From positions 92,582 through 156,581 of the forward strand of contig NZ_LKET01000026.1 in NCBI RefSeq assembly GCF_001317355.1: a stretch of DNA of 64,000 bases. The letters are read 5' to 3'. This document shows, one piece after another, positions 45,216 through 52,701 of the stretch. Source of the stretch: Oxobacter pfennigii. Lineage in GTDB: Bacteria > Bacillota > Clostridia > Clostridiales > Oxobacteraceae. Each line of letters opens with the position of its first letter. Within the stretch, counting starts at the first letter, position 1. Position numbers and translations under genes: made by a program. Below the pieces are notes generated by a model. That model was given only the letters and a program-made list of their open reading frames with translations. It ran no database searches and was not told where the DNA came from.

Positions 45216-45979
45216 TGAATATAATTGTAGAAAAAACGCCTGCCAAGCTCAAGATAGAGAATTTGACAAAGTCTTATGAAACCGTAAATATATTAAATAA
45301 TATATCCTTGAATGTCAATGAAGGGGAATTTGTATGCATATTAGGCCCTTCCGGCTGCGGAAAATCGACATTCTTAAGGCTAATTGCCGGCTTTGAAAAG
45401 CCTGATAGCGGGCATATATATTTTGATGGTGAGAAAATCAGGGGCCCAGGCCGCGAGAGAATTATGGTTTTTCAGGATTTCGACCAGCTATTTCCCTGGA
45501 AAACGGTGCTTCAGAATATTATATTCCCTATGAAAATAAATGCCAAGAACAAAAAAGATGATGCCTTAAGGGAAACCGCTATGAAATTGATAAACAGCGT
45601 TAACCTCAACGGATATGAAGACTACTTTCCCCACCAATTATCAGGCGGAATGAAGCAGCGGGCGGCTCTGGCAAGAGCTCTGGCGTCTGATTCAAAAATG
45701 CTGCTTTTGGATGAACCCTTCGGAAGCCTGGATGCCCAAACAAAGGAGATACTTCAGCAAACGATTTACAAAATTTGGCAGGAGACTAAAATTACCATGC
45801 TCTTTGTCACCCATGACATTCAGGAAGCAATTATACTTTCCAGCCGTATTATAATCATGGATGGAAATAGGAGGTGCATAAAAAAGATACTGACTAATAG
45901 CCTTGATTGGCCAAGAACTCCCTCCTGTGCCGGATTCGGTTCTTTGTGGCAGGATGTATACAGTTTAATCAAAGCTTAG
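45215..45979 (+). CDS. ABC transporter ATP-binding protein (SsuB/TauB-like)
   Basis: The 254-residue ATPase has Walker A GPSGCGKST, the Q-loop VFQDFDQLFPWKT, the signature LSGGMKQRAALARAL, Walker B LLLDEPFGSLDA and the His switch VTHD. Its start ATG overlaps the permease stop by one base; a GTG 18 bases earlier is possible. The last 11 bases overlap the end of the convergent GT-C gene, and the operon terminator lies inside that gene. Confidence 0.94.
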   Translation: MNIIVEKTPAKLKIENLTKSYETVNILNNISLNVNEGEFVCILGPSGCGKSTFLRLIAGFEKPDSGHIYFDGEKIRGPGRERIMVFQDFDQLFPWKTVLQNIIFPMKINAKNKKDDALRETAMKLINSVNLNGYEDYFPHQLSGGMKQRAALARALASDSKMLLLDEPFGSLDAQTKEILQQTIYKIWQETKITMLFVTHDIQEAIILSSRIIIMDGNRRCIKKILTNSLDWPRTPSCAGFGSLWQDVYSLIKA

Positions 45980-47546
45980 ACAGGGGTGGATGATCCACCC
46001 TGTATATTTTTATGCTCCAATCCCTTGTATTTATATACCTTGCAATCCTCATGCCATATACCCTGTCTGAAAACTCATAAACAAGGGTACAGCTATTCTT
46101 TATAAATTCCTGCATATCCTCATAATAGTAAAGCTCCCCGTATAAACCGTCCCATTTAGGCCTTTGATTATATATAAAGTCCATCTCTTCGGGATATACA
46201 ATGTATTTGATTTCGCGGCTATATATGTAATCTTCAAAATTCATATTGTTTTCTTTAAGAAAAGCCAGGTTGCGGTAATCAAATATTTTTCCGTTTTCAA
46301 AATAATATTCCGCATTCAGATTTGCCAGAACCTTATCATCTTTTTTCACTGCTTTAGAAATTTCCTTAAGGTAGTTATCATAGCTGCTGTTTATATAAGG
46401 CAGAGCGTTATATATCGTAAACCCACACAATACTGTCGCCAGAATTGATGCTGCAGCCCTTTTATAATAATATCTCCTCAACGACCATAAAGCATTAACG
46501 GCAAGTATATAAAATAATGGGAAAATTAGTACTATGCTTGTTTGATTATACCGGCCTATAAGAATTATACCTGCATTAACAGCAATTATAGACAGTATTA
46601 TTGCAGCTATCTTTTGATTATCATGGCTTTTTTTATTTCTCCATATTTTATAAAGGGAAGCAACCAAAGCCACGGGAAAGATAAAAAACTGAATTCTGAT
46701 ATTGGGAGTATAATAGGTACCGCTTATGCCGTAAAAAAGCTTAAGGTAGAACTCCTTGACTTCCATAAATTTTGAGGTTACCGGAGCTAAAATATCAAAC
46801 TGTTCACCATACGCGGCATAATTTGAAAAGAAGCCAGTATCAAAGCTCAGGCTAAGTAAAATAAAAAGAGCTGCAAAAACAGATACGATCACAACATAAA
46901 TTAGAAAATTTTTTATCTTAAGCCTTTTACAAACAAAAATATCATAAAGATAAATAATCCCAAAGGGAAGAGATATAACAAAGCTGTTAGGATGAAGACC
47001 AATACTCAATCCTATGATTGTCCCAATTAAGACATCATGCTTTGATTTATGATTTTCAATATTTTTTATGTAGTAATAAAGGCCGTAAATCAGTACAAAC
47101 AATACTATAATTTCCTGCCTTGCAAAATGAGAGGCGTATATAAACTGCACATCCAGAGCTAAAAACAATACTGCTAAGTATGCTTTTTTTTGGCACCGGA
47201 ATATAAACTCGGCCAATTTGTACTGGTAATATAGCACCAGCAATCCAAAAAGGAAAGACAATAATCTGAAACTCTGTATGCCATAGCCGAATATTTTCAT
47301 AAATAAAATCTGCATGCTATGAAAGAAAATTTTTATTGCATGAGGGTTTCTTATATACAAATCAAAGAAGGCTTCGGTTACCGAAAAAGAAGTACTTTCC
47401 GACATATTTCTGGCCAGACCGCTGAGCCACGGTTCATCCGAATGGACAAAAGGAAACCTTTTAAGATACATAAGATTTATCGATATATATATGACAATAA
47501 AAAAATACAGTGTGTATTTCTTATCTTTATCTATATAATTAATCAT
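45969..47546 (-). CDS. GT-C fold (family 39/ArnT-like) membrane glycosyltransferase
   Basis: The 525-residue protein has about 10-12 membrane segments, the GT-C acidic motif FVHSDEPWLSGLARN in the first extracytoplasmic loop and a charged C-terminal domain (about residue 390 on). This matches the family that moves a sugar from a polyprenyl-phosphate carrier to a protein, lipid or wall polymer outside the membrane. It converges on the aminotransferase-GT2-ABC operon and could use a lipid-linked sugar made by it; that link is inference. ATG follows GAGGTGTTCC. Confidence 0.85.
   Translation of the reverse strand: MINYIDKDKKYTLYFFIVIYISINLMYLKRFPFVHSDEPWLSGLARNMSESTSFSVTEAFFDLYIRNPHAIKIFFHSMQILFMKIFGYGIQSFRLLSFLFGLLVLYYQYKLAEFIFRCQKKAYLAVLFLALDVQFIYASHFARQEIIVLFVLIYGLYYYIKNIENHKSKHDVLIGTIIGLSIGLHPNSFVISLPFGIIYLYDIFVCKRLKIKNFLIYVVIVSVFAALFILLSLSFDTGFFSNYAAYGEQFDILAPVTSKFMEVKEFYLKLFYGISGTYYTPNIRIQFFIFPVALVASLYKIWRNKKSHDNQKIAAIILSIIAVNAGIILIGRYNQTSIVLIFPLFYILAVNALWSLRRYYYKRAAASILATVLCGFTIYNALPYINSSYDNYLKEISKAVKKDDKVLANLNAEYYFENGKIFDYRNLAFLKENNMNFEDYIYSREIKYIVYPEEMDFIYNQRPKWDGLYGELYYYEDMQEFIKNSCTLVYEFSDRVYGMRIARYINTRDWSIKIYRVDHPPLSKL
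45980..46011 (+). terminator. Intrinsic terminator of the aminotransferase-ABC operon, inside a convergent gene
   Basis: ACAGGGGTGGATGATCCACCCTGT is a nearly perfect inverted repeat, followed by ATATTTTTA. It is also the coding DNA for the C-terminus of the GT-C protein. Confidence 0.75.
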
Positions 47547-47744
47547 GGAACACCTCGTTGCTAATATGAACCTGAGTAATTACATCATGAATTTTATTGT
47601 GCATTCATGTCAAATGATTTCAAATGATTTCAAATGGCTTCGCCATTAGAAATAATTATATCATACAAATCTCTTGGTGTTTTATGAGTAAGTTAAATTT
47701 GCTGCATATTTGCCATAGTATTTTTGATAAATATATTAAATATT
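47547..47744. other. Intergenic region with short direct repeats and a hairpin
   Basis: Three near-copies of TCAAATGATT stand in tandem (about 47610-47636), followed by a small AATGGC-TTC-GCCATT hairpin (47634-47648). The rest is AT-rich and has no gene. Confidence 0.5.
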
Positions 47745-47798
47745 CTTATACAGCATAATCAAATCATTTTACGCCGATACCGCCATAACTGTTATAAT
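47745..47798 (+). promoter_or_regulatory. Promoter of the rhodanese lipoprotein gene with conserved upstream block
   Basis: A block reading TCTTATACAGCATAATC then AAATCATTTTACG (47745-47773) is followed after 19 bases by TATAAT (47793-47798). The same block and spacing recur at 51383-51437. The TATAAT is part of an inverted repeat GTTATAATT/AATTATAAC (47791-47820) that may be an operator. Confidence 0.6.
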
Positions 47799-47845
47799 TA
47801 ATTTGTGTGAAAATTATAACACAACATTTAAAAGGAGGAATATAA

Positions 47846-48862
47846 ATGAGTTCAAAGCGCCACTGCAAACTATTGTCAGTTGTACTTACACTTACGGTTT
47901 TTTTAGGGATCTTAGCCGGTTGTACTTCCAATAATCAGCCGTCAAATTCACAGCCGACAAAAGCCACGGAACCGACAAAAGCCGCCGAACCCACAAAAAC
48001 CGATGTCGTAGCCGATGCCGCAAATGCATATTTTGCAAACATGGGGTCGGATACATATAAAATACCCGAAAAGGACTTTGTGGCAAAGGTAAAAGCAAAT
48101 GAGCCTATGTTTATATTAGATATCAGACAAGCTGATGTTTATGAAAAAGGGCATATCAAAGGGGCTGTAAACCTGCCATGGGGAACTGCCATAAGCGATA
48201 ACCTGACCAAGCTTCCCAAGGATAAGCCTATAATGGTCTATTGCTATACCGGACAAACTGCTGGTCAGACAGTAGCTTTGCTTAATGTTGCAGGCTTTGA
48301 TGCAAAATCCGTCAACCTTGGCTGGGATCTTGGAATATCGAAGGTTGAAGGCGTGGCTGACGTGACTGAAACAACCGCAAATCCATTGACTGATATAACT
48401 ACTGAGGTTAATCCCGAGATAAAGGCAGCCATTGATAAATACTATAAAGGGCTGACTGAAATCACAGATGCAAGGTATAAAAATTATAAAATCAGCGAAG
48501 ATGATGCTAAAAAATTAGTAGATGATAAAGATACCAGCGTGATTTTCCTCTCTGTAAGAAAAGCAGAGGATTATGCCAACGGACATATTGAAGGCGCAGT
48601 AAATATTCCTTTTGCAAAGGGCATGCAGCAAAAATTCAATACTCTTCCAAAGGATAAAAAGATAATCGTTTACTGCTACACAGGCCAAACAGCCGGACAA
48701 ACAGTTGCAATACTAAGATTATTAGGGTATGACGCAGTTTCCTTGAATGCCGGAATGGGAATGCCCAGCAATGCTCCGGCAGGATGGCTCAACAAAGGTT
48801 ATCCTGTTGTAAAAAGCGAAGAACAAAAGCCGGTTGAATCCAACGATAAAGACAATTCTTAA
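47846..48862 (+). CDS. Lipoprotein with two rhodanese domains
   Basis: The 338-residue protein has a lipoprotein signal (ILAGC, Cys26), a linker with EPTK repeats (about 38-52) and two rhodanese domains (about 70-175 and 210-320). Both carry the active-site loop CYTGQTAGQT with the catalytic Cys. The first domain keeps the usual ILDIRQ start; the second has FLSVRK, where Asp is replaced by Ser. Anchored outside the cell, it could handle thiosulfate, polysulfide or another sulfane sulfur, perhaps feeding the YeeE-TusA system 8 kb away. It is monocistronic. Confidence 0.92.
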   Translation: MSSKRHCKLLSVVLTLTVFLGILAGCTSNNQPSNSQPTKATEPTKAAEPTKTDVVADAANAYFANMGSDTYKIPEKDFVAKVKANEPMFILDIRQADVYEKGHIKGAVNLPWGTAISDNLTKLPKDKPIMVYCYTGQTAGQTVALLNVAGFDAKSVNLGWDLGISKVEGVADVTETTANPLTDITTEVNPEIKAAIDKYYKGLTEITDARYKNYKISEDDAKKLVDDKDTSVIFLSVRKAEDYANGHIEGAVNIPFAKGMQQKFNTLPKDKKIIVYCYTGQTAGQTVAILRLLGYDAVSLNAGMGMPSNAPAGWLNKGYPVVKSEEQKPVESNDKDNS

Positions 48863-48883
48863 AACATAGCTCTCCTTCTATAA

Positions 48884-48921
48884 AACTGACTTCGATTAAA
48901 CATCGAAGTCAGTTTTTTTTA
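48884..48921 (+). terminator. Intrinsic terminator of the rhodanese gene
   Basis: AACTGACTTCGAT pairs perfectly with ATCGAAGTCAGTT across a 5-base loop and is followed by a run of T. Confidence 0.92.
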
Positions 48922-48975
48922 CATAAATAGTATTTGATACGCTGGTATAAAATTGATAAAAAAAAATTTGTATTG

Positions 48976-49002
48976 AATTGTATTATACATTATAATACAA
49001 TT
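48976..49002. promoter_or_regulatory. Perfect 12-base inverted repeat, probable operator of the methyltransferase gene
   Basis: AATTGTATTATA-CAT-TATAATACAATT is palindromic and lies about 70-95 bases before the methyltransferase start. Similar half-sites recur at 50410-50443 before the HTH regulator gene. Confidence 0.6.
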
Positions 49003-49023
49003 ATAAATATAATAGTACAATAC

Positions 49024-49035
49024 CAGTGCGCACTG
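49024..49035. promoter_or_regulatory. 12-base palindrome CAGTGCGCACTG
   Basis: A perfect G+C-rich palindrome in an otherwise AT-only leader, 38 bases before the methyltransferase ATG. Operator or small RNA hairpin are both possible. Confidence 0.4.
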
Positions 49036-49072
49036 TATGTTATTGTATAATAAATTATGAAGGAGTTTCAAT

Positions 49073-50332
49073 ATGACAAATCAGCTATTGGATAGTTATA
49101 ATGATAAACTCAAAAGACTGGACAAATGTGTAAAATTTGAAAAAGTCGACCGCGTGCCTATTGCAGTAGCCACATTGTATTTTTCTGCCAAATATTCAAA
49201 TTTATCCTACGATACCATGTTTTATGATACTGAAAAATATAAGGAAGCTGCCGCAAAGTTTGCATTGGACTTTAACTGGGATGCAGCTTGTTTTCTCAGA
49301 TCCTTTGAAACAGTGACCCTGGGCTTATCTTTGGCAGCATCTGATCCAAAACTAGCAATCAATGTGGCCATAGCTTCCGTAATGGGCGGCGGTTTTGCCC
49401 ATGACATACTAAAAGATATATATGCTTCCCATCCGGGCCGAGAACTTCCTAAAGACGGCGAATCCCATTTTTTGATTAAAGATACTGTCATCAGTCCGGA
49501 AGAATATGATGAATTTATAGTCAACCCTCTCCAATTCCTTTCTGACATAGTCGTACCCAGAGTTTACAGAAGCCTTAATAAGCCCGGAAGCAGTGAGTCA
49601 AACGCTGCACTTATCAATTTAGGTTTGCAGCTTGGCCCCTCATTAAACAATGTAGTTGAATTTACAAAAAGAATGAAAGAGGTTAACTGTCCTCCCTGGT
49701 ATATGGCTCTTGCGCCAAATCCCCTTGATTTCATTGGCTCGTTTGTAAGAAATTTTGATAAAGTCCTTTTCGATATCCGGCGTTACCCAACTAAAATTAA
49801 AAAACTTTGTGAAGAACTTGCACCTGTTTTTGCAGCTGTTGGAAAAGCTACAGGACAATTGTCATATGATCTGACCGGGTCCAAAAGAGTTTTTTTGCCT
49901 GTCTGGTACAATAGCTTCTTATCTAATAAGCAATTCAAGGAATTTCACTGGCCTTACATTAAATATATAGCAGAAGAGCTTATCAAGGAGGGCTTTACCC
50001 CTTTGTTATCCTTTCAAGGTGAACACGATCATCTTCTGGATACAATTTTAGAGTTGCCAGAAGGTAAGGCAATTGCATGGTTTGACAGGACAGATGTAAT
50101 AAAAGCAAAGAAAGTAATAGGGGAACATACATGTGTTGCAGGAGGAATTTCACCATCACTTCTTATTGGCGGAACTCCTGAAGAAGTAGACTCCCGCATA
50201 AAACTGATTTTAGATGAAATAAAGCCAGCCAAAGGCTTTATATTCACACTGCCCTTCAATGCCATAGGTCCTGCAAAAATTGAAAATGTAAAAGCCATGA
50301 CAGAAGCGGTATTTAAATACGGAGAATATTAA
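49073..50332 (+). CDS. URO-D/MtaA-like corrinoid methyltransferase
   Basis: The 419-residue protein belongs to the uroporphyrinogen decarboxylase superfamily, which in anaerobes includes MtaA/MtbA and CmuA-type methyltransferases. VKFEKVDRVPIAV near the start and FQGEHDHLLDT, IAWFDRTD and HTCVAGGISPSLLIGG in the C-terminal half fit that fold. The HTC pair could be part of the MtaA zinc site, but the third Cys expected near the C-terminus is not seen (FTLPFNAIGP there). It probably moves methyl groups to or from a corrinoid. ATG after GAAGGAGTTTCAAT. The MEDS regulator follows it. Confidence 0.85.
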   Translation: MTNQLLDSYNDKLKRLDKCVKFEKVDRVPIAVATLYFSAKYSNLSYDTMFYDTEKYKEAAAKFALDFNWDAACFLRSFETVTLGLSLAASDPKLAINVAIASVMGGGFAHDILKDIYASHPGRELPKDGESHFLIKDTVISPEEYDEFIVNPLQFLSDIVVPRVYRSLNKPGSSESNAALINLGLQLGPSLNNVVEFTKRMKEVNCPPWYMALAPNPLDFIGSFVRNFDKVLFDIRRYPTKIKKLCEELAPVFAAVGKATGQLSYDLTGSKRVFLPVWYNSFLSNKQFKEFHWPYIKYIAEELIKEGFTPLLSFQGEHDHLLDTILELPEGKAIAWFDRTDVIKAKKVIGEHTCVAGGISPSLLIGGTPEEVDSRIKLILDEIKPAKGFIFTLPFNAIGPAKIENVKAMTEAVFKYGEY

Positions 50333-50409
50333 AGGCATAGAAAATATTTGTCAACCATGGATTAAATAAAGTAAGGTTCATAGGCTCCATTGTGTGTAAA
50401 CGGATAATA

Positions 50410-50443
50410 TTGTATTATATTTTGCTATATTCTATTATAATAT
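50410..50443. promoter_or_regulatory. Operator-like TTGTATTATA / TATTATAATATAA sites before the HTH-MEDS gene
   Basis: TTGTATTATA (50410-50419) and the palindrome TATTATAATA (about 50433-50442) resemble the operator at 48976-49002, suggesting that one regulator, probably the one encoded at 50560, acts on both. Confidence 0.45.
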
Positions 50444-50559
50444 AAGGTATTAGTTGAAAGGTTATTACAAATTAGAATAGAATAGTTATATAATTGCAAA
50501 GTATTATAAAGTATGATATTGTCATTAACTTGTTTAAATACAATCAAAGGAGCTATAGA

Positions 50560-51303
50560 ATGGATAAGGAACTGTTAACCGTAGATGAGGTTGCCGATAT
50601 ACTGCGCACCACACCAAATACCATATACAGATGGTTAAGAGCCGGAAAGTTTCCCGGTGTTAAAATAGGTAAGGAATGGCGGATTAAACGGGAAGCGCTG
50701 GAGGAAAGATTAAATGACAGCATACATCATCCGGAACAATCCTATATTGAAAAATTAAATATACAAGGAGACCATGTTATGGTTTTAACATCCAGCCAGT
50801 CTGAAGTTTTGGATATTGAGGTGGAATTCTTTAAAAAAGGCTTAAATAAAGGCCAAAGGCTTTTTAAAGGCTGCTGGTGGCAAAATCAGGATGAAGTGAG
50901 AAAAGAGCTTACCTTAAGAGGGATTCACGTGGAGGATTTGGAGAGGCAGGATAAGCTTGTAATTGCCGACTTGGCTGATGCATTCAGGAAAAAAGGTATA
51001 CAAGGACCGGTAGAAATCTGGCAGAGTGAAGCTTATAAGTCTTTGTCCATGGGCTATAAGGTCACATGGGGCTCAGGCTCACCCGATTTACTTTGCTGCG
51101 GAGATTTTAATAAATTACAGGAGTTTGAAAATTCACTTGCCAAATCCATTGAAAAAATTCCTATAGTAGGTATATGTCCCTATGTATTAAATCTTGATGC
51201 ACAAGATAGTTTTAATTCCCTTGTACATTTAATGAATCAACATAAGGGTGTACTGTTCTACGGTTCCAAAATCTCTGCTTTTCTTCGTAAAGACATGGTT
51301 TGA
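50560..51303 (+). CDS. Excisionase-type HTH regulator with MEDS (DcmR-like) sensory domain
   Basis: The 247-residue protein has an N-terminal MerR/excisionase HTH (LLTVDEVADILRTTPNTIYRWLR, residues 4-27, then GVKIGKEWRI) and a C-terminal region (about 70-245) resembling the MEDS domain of methanogen/methylotroph DcmR-type sensors (HVMVLTSSQSEVLDIEVEFFKKGL, LTLRGIHVEDLERQDKLVI). The CCGD and CPYV stretches could bind a ligand or metal. The ATG at 50560 has AAAGGAG seven bases upstream. It probably controls the URO-D methyltransferase gene just upstream in response to a methyl compound. Confidence 0.82.
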   Translation: MDKELLTVDEVADILRTTPNTIYRWLRAGKFPGVKIGKEWRIKREALEERLNDSIHHPEQSYIEKLNIQGDHVMVLTSSQSEVLDIEVEFFKKGLNKGQRLFKGCWWQNQDEVRKELTLRGIHVEDLERQDKLVIADLADAFRKKGIQGPVEIWQSEAYKSLSMGYKVTWGSGSPDLLCCGDFNKLQEFENSLAKSIEKIPIVGICPYVLNLDAQDSFNSLVHLMNQHKGVLFYGSKISAFLRKDMV

Positions 51304-51335
51304 TAGCTGCATTTTCTCATACAAATAAGTCTATA

Positions 51336-51372
51336 TTAAAAACCCGGGATTCCATTAATCCCGGGTTTTTAA
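51336..51372. terminator. Bidirectional intrinsic terminator after the HTH-MEDS gene
   Basis: Nearly perfect repeat TATTAAAAACCCGGGATT / AATCCCGGGTTTTTAATA around a 5-base loop. Confidence 0.92.
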
Positions 51373-51382
51373 TATAACAATG

Positions 51383-51437
51383 TCTTATACAGTATTACCA
51401 AATCATTTTATGATAAAACTTAGATTATTGATATAAT
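51383..51437 (+). promoter_or_regulatory. Orphan promoter-like block between two terminators
   Basis: TCTTATACAGTATTACC then AAATCATTTTATG (51383-51412), a 19-base gap and TATAAT (51432-51437). This copies the layout before the rhodanese gene, but no ORF follows. Confidence 0.45.
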
Positions 51438-51443
51438 AGACAC

Positions 51444-51521
51444 AAATGATATCCTCTATCTTCTAAATTTAAAATAAAGTAATAAGTCCCGGGATTTTAC
51501 TCCCGGGACTTATTACTTTTA
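51444..51521 (+). ncRNA. Candidate small RNA (about 75-80 nt) ending in a 19-bp terminator stem
   Basis: Reading from the orphan promoter to the terminator at 51476-51521 gives a short transcript without an ORF. It is predicted only from promoter and terminator signals. Confidence 0.3.
51476..51521. terminator. Bidirectional intrinsic terminator
   Basis: AAAGTAATAAGTCCCGGGA pairs perfectly with TCCCGGGACTTATTACTTT over a six-base loop. It ends the FMN-binding lipoprotein gene on the minus strand. Confidence 0.92.
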
Positions 51522-51533
51522 TAGATAGAAGAA

Positions 51534-51878
51534 TTATTTTGCATTCTCCAATGCCTTATTCACGGCTTCTATGATACCGTTACTGGTCATGGTAGCACCT
51601 GAAACTGTCTCTACTTCTGTTGAATTCTTTTCAACTATAGCTGCAGGAATTTGTTCCAATGCAGCATCTGCAATTCCTTCGGTCTCTTCATGTTCTGTAA
51701 CATCTATCTTTGCTATTTTGCCGCCAGAAACTTCTACAGATACCTTTATGGTTTCTTTTCCGTCGCCTTCCCCTTCATAAGTACCGTCCTTATAAGCTGG
51801 GCTTTTGCTCCCGCCGCATCCTGCCAAAAGAGCAGTTACCAGAAGCATTGCCATTGTTAAAGAAAAAGTTCTTTTCAT
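51534..51878 (-). CDS. FMN-binding domain lipoprotein
   Basis: The 114-residue protein has a lipoprotein signal (LLAGC, Cys21) and one FMN-binding domain with DGTYEGEGDG at the start, KIDVTEHEETEGI and the VSGATMTS motif, the site whose Thr carries a covalent flavin in RnfG/NqrC-type proteins. It therefore probably holds FMN outside the cell membrane. The gene follows the selenoprotein gene by 42 bases and is cotranscribed with it. Confidence 0.92.
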   Translation of the reverse strand: MKRTFSLTMAMLLVTALLAGCGGSKSPAYKDGTYEGEGDGKETIKVSVEVSGGKIAKIDVTEHEETEGIADAALEQIPAAIVEKNSTEVETVSGATMTSNGIIEAVNKALENAK

Positions 51879-51920
51879 TTCTTGACTCCTCTCATCATGC
51901 TATCTTTAAATAAATATACA

Positions 51921-52574
51921 CTATCCCATTTGTTCATTGAGCATTTCAAAAATCTTTTTTGTTACTTCTGCGGCAACGCCTGCACAGCGGCTTTTTCTTT
52001 CAGGATCATTATAGGCATATCCGCTGGCTGCCATGAAATTGCCCACAGAATCTTCACATAGATAAGAATCTGCCACAGTCTTAGGGAGGTTGAGATTTTC
52101 AGGCTGATAACTTGGGAATTCTTCTTTTTTATACCATTTCAATAATTCCGACAGCAGTTTGTTGGATGTTTCTTTATCGCATACCGTACCGATACAGGCT
52201 GCACCTACTCCTAAAGTACCGCAAAGAGTACCTGCCCCATAGCCGCCTGCTGCACTTATAAAGGCTTCGGTTGGAATCTGATTAAAAGGATATCCAACTT
52301 CTTCTGCCAACGTTCCGAAGAACCCTTCGGATACTCCGATACCTCACCCGCCCTTTTCTTTATAAGCATGAAACGCTCTTTCAGCCGCCTTGTCCACATC
52401 TACTTTTTTATATGGGAACGGCCACTGTGGCTTTTCTGTTGTATCAGCTGCCGTTGAAGTTGGAGCACATCCTGCCAGTAAAGGTCCTAATGTACCTGCA
52501 ACTGCTGCACCTGCTAATGTTTTACCTACTCCTTTAACAAAATCTTTTCTGGAAATCTGCTTTTCCATCTGCAT
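51921..52574 (-). CDS. Exported C-GCAxxG-C-C family selenoprotein (in-frame TGA = Sec77)
   Basis: Two adjacent ORFs in the same frame are separated only by one TGA (52344-52346). Read through as selenocysteine, they give 217 residues: a Tat-like, lipobox-bearing N-terminus (SRKDFVKG, LLAGC with Cys36), then KEKGG-U-GIGVSEGFFG, GAGTLCGTLGVGAACIG and RCAGVAAEV. This fits the C-GCAxxG-C-C family, where the TGA falls on its first cysteine. The second part has no ribosome binding site of its own. A 7-bp hairpin with a GGTT loop starts 12 bases after the TGA (bSECIS position). It is likely membrane-anchored outside and works with the FMN-binding lipoprotein encoded next. A nonsense mutation is the alternative. 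Confidence 0.85.
52314..52343 (-). promoter_or_regulatory. Candidate bacterial SECIS element
   Basis: Directly after the TGA, on the minus strand, TCCGAAG-GGTT-CTTCGGA forms a 7-bp stem whose loop (GGU) lies about 20 nt past the TGA, the distance and loop type of known bSECIS hairpins that bind SelB. Confidence 0.7.
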
Positions 52575-52701
52575 TCTCGTACCCCCTTGTAATTTAATTA
52601 ATAAGTTGTAATATATTTAACAATATAATAATATCAATTATTACATTAATATAGTGATACAATTTATTTATGCAGCATAAGAGTTTGTTATATAAAAAAC
52701 A

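Noticed and set aside
51336..51521. Two CCCGGGAT hairpins as a repeat family
   Set aside because: They share only the short core; different arms and loops are better explained as two terminators of convergent genes.
52344..52346. Nonsense mutation splitting the C-GCAxxG-C-C gene into two genes
   Set aside because: Frame, missing second ribosome binding site, Cys position and the hairpin after the TGA all favour selenocysteine. It remains the alternative.
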